Shown: positions 1 to 6,750 of the stretch, one piece after another
Position numbering within the stretch: the first letter of the stretch is position 1
How the letters are laid out: the number at the start of each line of letters is the position of its first letter
DNA from: Klebsiella pneumoniae
GTDB lineage: Bacteria; Bacteroidota; Bacteroidia; Flavobacteriales; Flavobacteriaceae
Direction of reading: 5' to 3'
Assembly: GCA_943325355.2 (NCBI GenBank)
Contig: CALPPA020000095.1
Span: forward strand, 1 to 6,753
Length of the DNA: 6,753 nucleotides
Position numbers and translations under genes: made by a program
The notes under the pieces: generated by a model
Databases searched by the model: none
Seen by the model: only the letters and a program-made list of their open reading frames with translations
Told to the model about the DNA's origin: nothing

Positions 1-1819
1 AAAAAAACAAAAAATGTTACGAGCAAGTGCTTTTAACTACAGCTTGATAGACTATGGAATTTTATACTTATCAGCTGCACCTACGACTGGGCAATCACTT
101 GAAGATGCAAAAGCATTAGTTTTAGCCGAGATTGAAAACTTGAAAAAAGGGAATTTTGATGATGATTTGATTCCATCTATTATCAACAACATCAAAAAGA
201 ATGAAATTTACGAAACAGAAAAATATGGAGATCGTGCCAGTACTTTGATGGATGCATTTACCTCTGAACTAAACTGGAGAGACCAAGTGGCCTATGTAAA
301 TGATTTGTCAAAAATTAAAAAAGAAGATATTGTAGCTTTTGCAAATAAATATTTAGGAGACAACTATGTAGTCGTATATAAACGAAAAGGCGAAAATCAG
401 AATAAAGTTAAAATTGAAAAACCGCAAATTACACCTGTAGAAACTAATGCGGACAAACAATCTGATTTCTTGAAACAAATAAATGCAATGCCAAATAGCC
501 CTTCAATCCCTGTATTTTTAGATTACAATACCGATATTGAAAAGTCAAAAATAGGTAAAGCCGAGGTGTTGTATGTTGCCAATAAAGACAATGAAATTTT
601 TCGTTTGAGATATCGTTACAAAATTGGTTCATTGAATGATTTAAAACAATCAATAGCCTCACAATACATTCAGTTTTTAAGCACTGATAAGATGACTGCT
701 GAGCAAATTTCGAAAGCATTTTATAAAATCGCTTGCAACTTTAGCGTTAGTACTGCAGAGGAATATACAACAGTTAACATCGAAGGACTACAAGAAAACT
801 TTGAAAAAGCGATAAAATTATATGAAGAAGTTATTGCAAATGTTAAGCCCGACGAAGCTGCACTAAAAGCTTTAAAATCTAGAATTACCAAAACCAGAAA
901 AGATAATAAAGCAAATAAAGGCGCAATCCTTAACGGATTAACTAGTTATGCGATGTATGGTACTAAAAACAAGTTTAATAATACACTTAGCGATGCCGAA
1001 ATTGAGGCGATGACACCACAAGAACTAATGGACCGCATTAAAAACCTAAATAATTATGAGCAAACTATAATTTATTACGGACCAACACCTTTAAAATCAT
1101 TAGTTTCTACGTTAAGTTTAGTTCACAAAGTCCCTACTAGTTTTGCAGTACCACCGGTTGCTAAATCATTCAAACAAATTCAGCAAACTAAAAACGAAGT
1201 TTTGTTTACTGATTATGATATGGTTCAAGCCGAAACCCGTTGGATTCGTAACACAGACAAATACGATGAATCGAAAAGTCCGCTTGTTACTGTTTTTAAT
1301 AATTATTTTGGAGGTGGTATGGGTTCTGTTGTATTTCAAACCATACGAGAAAGTAAAGCACTTGCTTACAGTACTTATGGATACTACATAAACCCACAAA
1401 AGTCAGAGGATGATTACTACATGTTAGGATATGTTGGTAGCCAGGCTGATAAATTTAAAGATGCAACTGTTGCTATGAATGAGCTGTTAACCAATTTACC
1501 GGAACTACCTGTTAACCTAGATCTTGCAAAAGTTCAAGTTAAAAAAGATATTCAAACCGAAAGGATTACACAAGATAATATTATCTACAATTATTTATCG
1601 TCTAAGCAATTAGGACTAAATGAAGATCCAAGAAAAAAAGTATACAGCAATGTTGATGCTATTTCGATGAACGATCTCAAAAATTTCCACAGCCAAAAAC
1701 TATCAGGAAAATCATATACCTATGCAATTGTGGCTTCTGAAAAGAAAGTGCCTATGGAGGAAATGAAAAAATTAGGAGAGGTGAAGAAAATTTCTTTAGA
1801 AGAACTTTTTGGATATTAA
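1..1819 (+). CDS. M16 (insulinase-type) zinc metallopeptidase, C-terminal part; 5' end outside the window
   Basis: The reading frame is open to the left edge (first full codon at base 2), so this is the last 605 codons of a longer gene. The Met at 14 is probably internal, because the protein there is already in the middle of an M16 domain. Long two-half M16 proteins of Bacteroidota are usually a little under 1000 residues, so roughly a third is missing, including the HxxEH zinc site, which is not visible here. The diagnostic feature seen is in the C-terminal half: a FGGG turn at fragment residues 436-439 followed by R449-ESKALA-Y456. This is the Arg/Tyr pair, at the family spacing, that non-catalytic M16 domains supply to substrate binding. 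Residues about 125-165 look like the linker between the two halves. These enzymes are usually periplasmic or envelope-associated and degrade peptides; location and substrate are inferred, as the N-terminus is absent. No frameshift is seen. A terminator follows 11 bases after the stop. Confidence 0.9.
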   Translation, partial: KKQKMLRASAFNYSLIDYGILYLSAAPTTGQSLEDAKALVLAEIENLKKGNFDDDLIPSIINNIKKNEIYETEKYGDRASTLMDAFTSELNWRDQVAYVNDLSKIKKEDIVAFANKYLGDNYVVVYKRKGENQNKVKIEKPQITPVETNADKQSDFLKQINAMPNSPSIPVFLDYNTDIEKSKIGKAEVLYVANKDNEIFRLRYRYKIGSLNDLKQSIASQYIQFLSTDKMTAEQISKAFYKIACNFSVSTAEEYTTVNIEGLQENFEKAIKLYEEVIANVKPDEAALKALKSRITKTRKDNKANKGAILNGLTSYAMYGTKNKFNNTLSDAEIEAMTPQELMDRIKNLNNYEQTIIYYGPTPLKSLVSTLSLVHKVPTSFAVPPVAKSFKQIQQTKNEVLFTDYDMVQAETRWIRNTDKYDESKSPLVTVFNNYFGGGMGSVVFQTIRESKALAYSTYGYYINPQKSEDDYYMLGYVGSQADKFKDATVAMNELLTNLPELPVNLDLAKVQVKKDIQTERITQDNIIYNYLSSKQLGLNEDPRKKVYSNVDAISMNDLKNFHSQKLSGKSYTYAIVASEKKVPMEEMKKLGEVKKISLEELFGY

Positions 1820-1830
1820 ACAAGTAATAG

Positions 1831-1870
1831 AAAAACAAAGACTGCTGACCGTAAGTCTTTGTTTTTTTTT
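1831..1870 (+). terminator. Intrinsic terminator of the M16 peptidase gene
   Basis: A perfect 13-bp stem (1831-1843 pairs with 1854-1866) encloses a 10-base loop and runs into an uninterrupted T tract ending at 1870. The stem is A/T-rich at its base and has the core CAAAGACT/AGTCTTTG. It lies 11 bases after the M16 stop and 50 bases before the next ATG, so it should separate the two transcription units. Confidence 0.9.
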
Positions 1871-1920
1871 GGCACTAGTTTTACTTATTTTGAAATACTA
1901 TTTAATATCTTATTCATAAA

Positions 1921-2490
1921 ATGAAAGTCTATACTAAAACAGGAGACAATGGAACTACATCACTTTTTGGAGGTACTAGAGTTCCAAAAGACCACAATCG
2001 CATAGAAAGTTACGGCACAGTTGACGAATTGAATTCGTATATTGGATTAATTCGCGACCAAGAAATGAATCAACACTACAAAAATATCCTGATAGAAATT
2101 CAAGATCGTTTGTTTACTGTGGGCGCTATTCTTGCCACGCCACCAGAAAAAGAAGTTAAGAAAAACGGAGAATTGCGTTTAAAAAATTTGGGAATCCTTG
2201 AAAGCGACATCGAATTACTCGAAAACGAAATTGACACAATGGAAGAAGCGCTTCCGCCAATGACGCATTTTGTTCTGCCTGGCGGACATCCTACAGTGTC
2301 ACATTGTCATATCGCTAGGTGTATTTGTCGCAGAGCTGAAAGACTTGCCGTGCATTTAGACCATAACGAACCCGTTGCCGAAATTGTGATTAAGTACTTA
2401 AACCGACTTTCTGACTACCTTTTTGTCTTGGCACGAAAGTTGTCATTTGATTTGAACGCTGATGAAGTAAAATGGATACCGAGGAAATAG
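1921..2490 (+). CDS. PduO-type ATP:cob(I)alamin adenosyltransferase (cob(I)yrinic acid a,c-diamide adenosyltransferase)
   Basis: This cytoplasmic enzyme transfers the adenosyl group of ATP to cob(I)alamin, giving adenosylcobalamin for enzymes such as methylmalonyl-CoA mutase. The 189 residues match the usual length of the single-domain, trimeric helical-bundle family. The N-terminal ATP-binding signature is complete: TGDNGTTSLFGG at 7-18, then KDHNRIESYG and DELNS, with Asp35 in the conserved position. The second signature begins at F117 in FVLPGG and continues through H130-IAR to RRAER at 137-141. The third is YLNRLSDYLFVLAR at about 159-172. All known ATP and cobalamin contact positions that I can place by motif are present. 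The first ATG after the preceding terminator gives the expected start. The motif-2 helix holds all three cysteines (129, 134, 136). No cobalamin biosynthesis gene is nearby, which suits an enzyme that processes salvaged corrinoid. A palindromic repeat begins directly after the stop. Confidence 0.95.
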   Translation: MKVYTKTGDNGTTSLFGGTRVPKDHNRIESYGTVDELNSYIGLIRDQEMNQHYKNILIEIQDRLFTVGAILATPPEKEVKKNGELRLKNLGILESDIELLENEIDTMEEALPPMTHFVLPGGHPTVSHCHIARCICRRAERLAVHLDHNEPVAEIVIKYLNRLSDYLFVLARKLSFDLNADEVKWIPRK

Positions 2491-2556
2491 TAGTCAGTAT
2501 TCGGTGGTCAGTTTGCAGTGTACAACTGAACACAGTACACCGAATACTGAACACTA
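2491..2556. repeat. Imperfect palindromic intergenic repeat at the 3' end of the adenosyltransferase gene
   Basis: A 66-base imperfect palindrome starts on the base after the adenosyltransferase stop. The central stem is a perfect 12 bp: CAGTATTCGGTG (2495-2506) pairs with CACCGAATACTG (2538-2549). Outside it TAGT (2491-2494) pairs with ACTA (2553-2556), leaving a 3-base bulge AAC on the right. Inside it TCAGTT (2508-2513) can pair with AACTGA (2524-2529). The right arm ends in ACTGAACACTA (2546-2556), an 11-mer that recurs exactly at 6740-6750 in the repeat that ends this window. No T tract follows immediately, so it is not a standard terminator, although it could still block exonucleases or weakly stop transcription. 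Confidence 0.75.
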
Positions 2557-2600
2557 AAAATTACGTTCTTAACTTTAACAAAAAATAAATGATTTTTTAC

Positions 2601-2630
2601 TTGTATTTTTCAGTAAAAAAATTATTTTTG
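2601..2630 (+). promoter_or_regulatory. Bacteroidota-type sigma-A promoter of the DUF2795 gene
   Basis: TTG at 2601-2603 is followed, after exactly 19 bases, by TATTTTTG at 2623-2630. This matches the flavobacterial consensus TTG-N(about 19)-TAnnTTTG at every fixed position. Transcription would start a few bases downstream, near 2635-2640, leaving a leader of about 15 bases with no Shine-Dalgarno sequence, as is usual in this phylum. It is the only full-consensus promoter I found in the window. Confidence 0.8.
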
Positions 2631-2652
2631 CACAAAACTAAACAGACATAAG

Positions 2653-2874
2653 ATGTATTGGACATTAGAATTAGCATCCTATTTAAGTGATGCACCGTGG
2701 CCTGCTAACAAAGACGAACTTATTGACTACGCTATTAGAGCTGGAGCTCCATTAGAAGTTGTGGAAAACCTGCAATCTATAGAAGACGAAGGCGAGATAT
2801 ATGAATCAATGGAAGAAATTTGGCCGGATTATCCAACTGACGAAGATTATCTTTGGAACGAGGATGAATATTAA
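2653..2874 (+). CDS. Small acidic DUF2795-type protein, function unknown
   Basis: The 73-residue product is one I recognise as the short DUF2795-type protein that is widespread and strongly conserved in Bacteroidota; its function is not known. Recognisable segments are the N-terminal LELASYLSDAPWPANKDELI, the central GAPLEVVENLQ helix and the C-terminal EEIWPDYPTDEDYLWNEDEY. It is very acidic: 21 Asp/Glu against 2 Lys/Arg, with most of the acid in the second half, and it has four Trp and six Tyr. There is no signal peptide, membrane segment or cysteine, so it should be a soluble cytoplasmic protein. A full-consensus promoter 22 bases upstream and a terminator 13 bases after the stop make it a self-contained single-gene unit, probably well expressed. 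From memory, it often sits near secA in related genomes, but nothing in the sequence shows a functional link to SecA. Confidence 0.88.
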   Translation: MYWTLELASYLSDAPWPANKDELIDYAIRAGAPLEVVENLQSIEDEGEIYESMEEIWPDYPTDEDYLWNEDEY

Positions 2875-2887
2875 ACAAGCAATCAAG

Positions 2888-2916
2888 AAAAAAGTCTCAA
2901 AAGAGGCTTTTTTTTT
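2888..2916 (+). terminator. Intrinsic terminator of the DUF2795 gene
   Basis: An 11-bp stem (2888-2898 with 2903-2913, one G-U pair) closes an AAAA loop and is followed by further T to 2916. The core is GTCTC/GAGGC. It sits 13 bases after the stop and separates this gene from secA. Confidence 0.88.
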
Positions 2917-2928
2917 GTTTAAATTTAC

Positions 2929-2947
2929 ATTCTCTAATATAGAGAAT
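2929..2947. repeat. Short perfect inverted repeat in the secA leader region
   Basis: ATTCTCTA (2929-2936) and TAGAGAAT (2940-2947) are perfect inverse complements separated by 3 bases. It is too AT-rich, and lacks the T tract, to be a terminator. It lies between the DUF2795 terminator and secA, where the secA promoter should be, so an operator is possible. A chance palindrome in AT-rich DNA is equally plausible. Confidence 0.45.
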
Positions 2948-3000
2948 AGCACAAAAAATCAATTAAAAATAATAATTACAAATACCAATTGATTAGTTTC

Positions 3001-3028
3001 AATTCGTAATTCGTAATTCGTAATTCGT
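3001..3028 (+). repeat. Tandem array of four 7-base units just before the secA start codon
   Basis: Four exact head-to-tail copies of AATTCGT fill 3001-3028, followed by the beginning of a fifth (AA). The array ends 8 bases before the secA ATG, so it covers the ribosome-footprint region and probably part of the 5' untranslated leader. The copies are identical, as expected of a recently expanded or slippage-prone repeat. It is outside the coding frame, so copy-number change would alter leader length, not the protein. Confidence 0.9.
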
Positions 3029-3036
3029 AAATAAAA

Positions 3037-6000
3037 ATGAGTTTCATTAATAGCATTATCAAAGCCTTTGTAGGAGACAAATCTCAAAAAGACGTCAAAG
3101 CTTTGCAACCTTATTTAGCCAAAATTAAAACATTCGAAAGTGCTTTAGCCGCATTATCTAATGATGATTTGAGAGCTAGAACTACTTTTTTTAAAGAAAA
3201 AATAAAACAAGACCGCGCCGAAAAGGATGCGAAAATTGCTTCTTTGCAACTTGAAGCCGAAAATACAGAAGATATTGACAAACGTGAAGATATTTACTTG
3301 GCTATCGACGCCTTGGAAAAAGAAGCTTACGAAATATCTGAAAAATCCTTGATGGAAATTCTTCCAGAGGCTTTTGCTGTGGTTAAAGAAACTGCCAAAC
3401 GTTTCAAAGAAAACACGCAACTACAAGTAACTGCTACTCCTCTAGACAGAGAACTTTCAGCAACTAAATCTTACATAACATTGGATGGTGAAAATGCTAC
3501 TTGGTCTAATTCCTGGAATGCTGCCGGAAAGCAAATCACTTGGGATATGATTCACTATGACGTCCAATTGATTGGCGGAATGGTTTTACATGAAGGTAAA
3601 ATTGCTGAAATGCAAACAGGGGAAGGAAAAACATTGGTAGCAACCTTACCCATTTATTTGAATTCGTTGACCGGAAATGGTGTGCATTTAGTAACCGTAA
3701 ATGATTACTTGGCCAAACGTGATAGCACCTGGAAAGCACCACTTTTCGAATTTCACGGCTTGACTGTAGATTGTATCGACAACCACCAACCTAATTCTGA
3801 AGGAAGGAAAAAAGCGTATAATGCTGACATTACTTATGGAACAAATAACGAATTTGGTTTCGATTATTTGAGAGATAACATGGCGCATTCGCCAGAAGAT
3901 TTAGTGCAAAGAAGACACAATTATGCCATTGTCGACGAGGTCGATTCGGTTTTGATTGATGATGCTAGAACTCCTCTAATTATTTCTGGCCCAGTTCCTC
4001 AAGGCGATCGTCACGAGTTTAATGAGTTGAAACCAAAAATAGAAAACTTGGTTAGCCTTCAACGTCAATTGGCGAACGGATTTTTATCGGAATCCAAAAA
4101 ATTAATCAAAGAAGGAAACACTAAAGATGGTGGTTTTCTTTTATTGAGAGCGCATAGAAGTTTGCCAAAAAACAAAGCCTTAATCAAGTTTTTGAGTGAA
4201 GAAGGAATCAAACAATTGCTTCAAAAAACAGAAAACCAATACATGCAAGATAACAATCGCGAAATGCCAAAAGTGGATGAAGCTTTGTATTTTGTGATTG
4301 AAGAAAAAAACAATCAGGTAGAATTGACGGATAACGGAATTAAATTCCTTTCGGGAGATACCGATAGCAATTTCTTCGTTTTACCAGACATTGGAACTGA
4401 AATCGCTATTATCGAAAAGAAAAATCTAGAGAAAGACAAAGAAGCCGAAGAAAAAGAAAAATTATTCCAAGATTTTGGCGTAAAAAGTGAGCGTATTCAT
4501 ACTTTGACACAATTACTGAAAGCCTATACGCTGTTCGAAAAAGATGTCGAATACGTAATTATGGACAATAAAATTATGATTGTCGATGAGCAAACGGGTC
4601 GTATTATGGATGGTCGCCGTTATTCTGATGGTTTACACCAAGCAATTGAAGCCAAAGAAAGTGTAAAAATCGAAGATGCCACCCAAACATTTGCAACAGT
4701 AACACTGCAAAATTATTTCAGAATGTACAGTAAATTGGCTGGTATGACTGGAACAGCAGTAACGGAAGCTGGCGAGTTATGGCAGATCTACAAATTAGAT
4801 GTAGTAGAAATACCTACAAACAAACCAATGACCAGAAAAGACAAGGAAGATTATATTTATAAAACAACTCGTGAAAAATTCAATGCAGTAATCGAAGATG
4901 TAACTGAATTATCGAATTCGGGAAGACCAGTTTTAATTGGAACAACCTCGGTAGAGATTTCAGAATTATTGAGTAGAATGCTAAAAATGCGTGGCATAAA
5001 CCACAACGTTTTGAATGCAAAAATGCACAAACAAGAAGCTCAAATTGTCGAAGAAGCTGGAAAATCAGGAGTAGTAACCATCGCCACCAATATGGCTGGT
5101 CGTGGAACGGATATTAAACTTTCGGCCGAAGTGAAAGCTGCTGGAGGTTTAGCCATTGTAGGCACGGAACGTCACGATTCACGTCGTGTTGACCGTCAGT
5201 TGCGTGGTCGTGCCGGTCGTCAAGGAGATCCTGGAAGTTCACAGTTTTATGTATCACTTGAAGACAACTTGATGCGTTTATTTGGTTCCGAGAGAGTGGC
5301 CAAAGTAATGGACAGAATGGGATTAGAAGAAGGCGAAGTAATCCAACATTCGATGATGACTAAATCTATCGAACGCGCTCAGAAAAAAGTCGAAGAAAAC
5401 AATTTTGGTGTTCGTAAACGTTTATTGGAATATGATGACGTTATGAATGCCCAACGTGAAGTGATTTACAAACGCCGCCGTCACGCTTTGCACGGAGAAC
5501 GTTTGAAACTCGACATCGCCAATATGTTGTATGACACTTGCGATTTAATCGTGACCGAAAATAAAGCGACTAGCGATTTCAAAAATTTCGAATTCGAATT
5601 GATTCGATATTTCTCTATTACTTCTCCAGTTTCGGAAAGTGAATTTAATAAATTGACTGAAATAGAATTGACTGGCAAAGTGTACAAAGCGGCTTCGCAA
5701 TTTTATACCGAAAAAACAGAGCGTAGTGCCAGAGAAGCATTTCCTATCATTAGCAATGTATATGAAGATAAAAATAACCAATACGAACGTATTATAGTTC
5801 CGTTTACCGATGGAATAAAATCACTAAATGTGGTTACTGATTTGAAAAAAGCGTATGAGACTAAAGGAAATCAATTGGTTGCCGATTTCGAGAAAAACAT
5901 CACGCTGGCCATTGTAGATGAAGCTTGGAAAAAACATTTACGCAAAATGGACGAATTGAAACAATCCGTTCAATTGGCGGTTCACGAACAAAAAGACCCT

Positions 6001-6378
6001 TTGCTTATTTATAAATTTGAAGCCTACAATTTGTTTAGTTCGATGTTGAATGGCGTAAATAAAGAGGTGATTTCGTTCTTGTTCAAAGGGGATTTGCCAC
6101 AACAACAAGCGCCAAAAATTCAAGAGGCAAAACAAGTTCGCCAGAAAGAAAAGTATACCGAGAGTAAAGACGAAATAGTTTCGAGCGAAACTGCCAATAA
6201 GGAGGCTGGACAAACGCAACAACGTCAGGTGACAGAAACTATCGTTCGCGACCAACCAAAAATCAATCGTAACGATACGGTAACGATTCAAAATGTGGCC
6301 AATGGACAAACTCAAGAAATGAAGTACAAGAAAGCCGAAAGTTTAATTGCTAATGGCACTTGGGTTTTAGTTCATTAA
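3037..6378 (+). CDS. secA: Protein translocase subunit SecA, preprotein-export ATPase
   Basis: SecA is the cytoplasmic and membrane-peripheral ATPase that pushes unfolded preproteins through SecYEG. Motifs in order are: Walker A MQTGEGKT at 192-199; Walker B DEVD at 300-303 with [13 protein letters not shown] after it; GMTGTA at 569-574; GTTSVE at 635-640; [11 protein letters not shown] at 683-693; and [27 protein letters not shown] motif VI at 709-731. The [30 protein letters not shown] region marks the helical scaffold. At 1113 residues it exceeds E. coli SecA (901) through extra segments at about 58-104 (charged, probably helical), 124-172 and 345-405, which I recall as typical of Bacteroidota. 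A Gln/Lys/Glu-rich linker runs from about 1017 to 1075. The last 38 residues keep RND and KYKK but have no cysteine, so the usual CxC zinc site is absent. The ATG sits directly after a heptamer array, and no consensus promoter is visible upstream. The frame is intact. Confidence 0.98.
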   Translation: MSFINSIIKAFVGDKSQKDVKALQPYLAKIKTFESALAALSNDDLRARTTFFKEKIKQDRAEKDAKIASLQLEAENTEDIDKREDIYLAIDALEKEAYEISEKSLMEILPEAFAVVKETAKRFKENTQLQVTATPLDRELSATKSYITLDGENATWSNSWNAAGKQITWDMIHYDVQLIGGMVLHEGKIAEMQTGEGKTLVATLPIYLNSLTGNGVHLVTVNDYLAKRDSTWKAPLFEFHGLTVDCIDNHQPNSEGRKKAYNADITYGTNNEFGFDYLRDNMAHSPEDLVQRRHNYAIVDEVDSVLIDDARTPLIISGPVPQGDRHEFNELKPKIENLVSLQRQLANGFLSESKKLIKEGNTKDGGFLLLRAHRSLPKNKALIKFLSEEGIKQLLQKTENQYMQDNNREMPKVDEALYFVIEEKNNQVELTDNGIKFLSGDTDSNFFVLPDIGTEIAIIEKKNLEKDKEAEEKEKLFQDFGVKSERIHTLTQLLKAYTLFEKDVEYVIMDNKIMIVDEQTGRIMDGRRYSDGLHQAIEAKESVKIEDATQTFATVTLQNYFRMYSKLAGMTGTAVTEAGELWQIYKLDVVEIPTNKPMTRKDKEDYIYKTTREKFNAVIEDVTELSNSGRPVLIGTTSVEISELLSRMLKMRGINHNVLNAKMHKQEAQIVEEAGKSGVVTIATNMAGRGTDIKLSAEVKAAGGLAIVGTERHDSRRVDRQLRGRAGRQGDPGSSQFYVSLEDNLMRLFGSERVAKVMDRMGLEEGEVIQHSMMTKSIERAQKKVEENNFGVRKRLLEYDDVMNAQREVIYKRRRHALHGERLKLDIANMLYDTCDLIVTENKATSDFKNFEFELIRYFSITSPVSESEFNKLTEIELTGKVYKAASQFYTEKTERSAREAFPIISNVYEDKNNQYERIIVPFTDGIKSLNVVTDLKKAYETKGNQLVADFEKNITLAIVDEAWKKHLRKMDELKQSVQLAVHEQKDPLLIYKFEAYNLFSSMLNGVNKEVISFLFKGDLPQQQAPKIQEAKQVRQKEKYTESKDEIVSSETANKEAGQTQQRQVTETIVRDQPKINRNDTVTIQNVANGQTQEMKYKKAESLIANGTWVLVH

Positions 6379-6387
6379 TTTTCCTTT

Positions 6388-6441
6388 GTCATTGCGAGGT
6401 ACGAAGCATCCGAGCGAAGCGAACGAAGCTATTGTTAATCT
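6388..6441. repeat. Degenerate REP-like interspersed element after secA
   Basis: The stretch begins GTCATTGCGAGGTACGAAGC, close to the GTCATTGCGAGGAACGAAGC-type repeat that I recall from intergenic regions of many bacteria, including Bacteroidota. It then holds two further GAAGC units (three in all, at 6403, 6416 and 6425) and ends AATCTC (6436-6441), another part of that family's usual sequence. The expected pairing of ATTGC with GCAAT is broken here, because the first partner reads GCATC and the last one is split by inserted bases. It is more G/C-rich than its surroundings. It looks like a decayed double copy; no transposase is present. Confidence 0.65.
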
Positions 6442-6447
6442 CATTTC

Positions 6448-6483
6448 AATCCTCAATTACGAAAGTAGTTGGGGATTTTTTTT
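6448..6483 (+). terminator. Intrinsic terminator of secA
   Basis: A continuous 13-bp stem (6448-6460 with 6465-6477, including two G-U pairs) is capped by a stable GAAA tetraloop and followed by T to 6483. The stem base is AATCC/GGATT. The G-U pairs are T-G on this strand, so the hairpin is stronger as + strand RNA, in keeping with termination of secA. It lies 69 bases beyond the secA stop, with the REP-like element in between. Confidence 0.88.
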
Positions 6484-6587
6484 ACATTTAAATAAATGAA
6501 AAAGTCAAAATTTTTATATTTTGAAAAAAATATTTGTTATATTTACTTCATTAAGACATAAAAAGATAACCTTTAAATATACCTATT

Positions 6588-6698
6588 ATGGCAAAAAGTC
6601 AAGATGCAAAAAAAACCGTAAAAAAAGAACCTCTTAAGACCGCAAAGGAAAAGAAAGAGGAAAAAAGAGAAAAGAAAAATAGTCCAAAAAGAGACTGA
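6588..6698 (+). CDS. Very small Lys-rich basic protein, function unknown
   Basis: This 36-codon frame encodes MAKSQDAKKTVKKEPLKTAK and then an EKKEEKREKK stretch, ending in NSPKRD. It has 13 Lys and 2 Arg against 8 Asp/Glu, no aromatic residue and no cysteine. It is therefore strongly basic and probably disordered or a single charged helix. It resembles short MAKSQ-starting basic proteins that I recall from Flavobacteriaceae, but I cannot confirm homology. Support for it being real: it has its own gene-sized gap after the secA terminator, an ATG in a typical A/T-rich leader, and a repeat of the same kind that follows the adenosyltransferase starting 3 bases after its stop. Against it: such a Lys-rich frame can arise by chance in A-rich DNA. 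No full-consensus promoter was found upstream. Nucleic-acid or ribosome binding is a guess from charge only. Confidence 0.6.
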   Translation: MAKSQDAKKTVKKEPLKTAKEKKEEKREKKNSPKRD

Positions 6699-6701
6699 AA
6701 T

Positions 6702-6750
6702 TAGTGTTCAGTGTTCAGTACATAGTGTTCAGTTTTCGTACTGAACACTA
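6702..6750. repeat. Palindromic intergenic repeat with three direct and one inverted copy of a 10-mer
   Basis: AGTGTTCAGT occurs at 6703-6712, 6710-6719 (overlapping the first by 3 bases) and 6724-6733, and its inverse complement ACTGAACACT at 6740-6749. The best hairpin is the perfect 12-bp pairing AGTGTTCAGTAC (6710-6721) with GTACTGAACACT (6738-6749). The copies at 6702-6712 and 6723-6733 can pair with the same right arm over 11 bp, so alternative folds compete. The right end ACTGAACACTA is identical to 2546-2556. Only three bases (TTT) follow before the window ends, so a T tract and terminator role cannot be judged. Confidence 0.75.

Noticed and set aside
14..16. ATG at base 14 as the true start of the M16 gene.
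   Set aside because: The frame is open upstream to the window edge, and the protein at this point is already within an M16 domain. The zinc-site half of the family is missing, so the gene must begin further left.
1858..1892. Possible promoter for the adenosyltransferase gene: TTTG (1858-1861) and TTATTTTG (1885-1892).
   Set aside because: The second element misses the conserved A of TAnnTTTG, the spacing is 23 bases, and the first element lies inside the upstream terminator stem. It may be the promoter, but the match is too weak to annotate.
2118..2346. Possible metal site in the adenosyltransferase from the clustered His and Cys residues (His123, 128, 130; Cys129, 134, 136).
   Set aside because: They lie on one helix of a well-known ATP/cobalamin-binding motif in which His and Cys already occur at some of these positions. 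Their spacing does not resemble a known metal-binding motif.
2801..2992. 63-codon + strand frame overlapping the end of the DUF2795 gene.
   Set aside because: It begins inside the DUF2795 gene in another frame, runs through its terminator and ends in low-complexity sequence.
5938..6315. 125-codon open frame on the minus strand within secA.
   Set aside because: It lies wholly inside the conserved, intact secA frame on the opposite strand and resembles no known family. It is an overlap by-product, as are the other minus-strand frames in secA and the M16 gene.
6505..6550. AT-rich stretch before the small basic gene, with TATATTTTG, TATATTTA and a 7-bp inverted repeat (6505-6511 with 6518-6524) as possible promoter or operator.
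   Set aside because: No element fits TTG-N19-TAnnTTTG at the right spacing. The palindrome consists almost entirely of A and T and could be chance.
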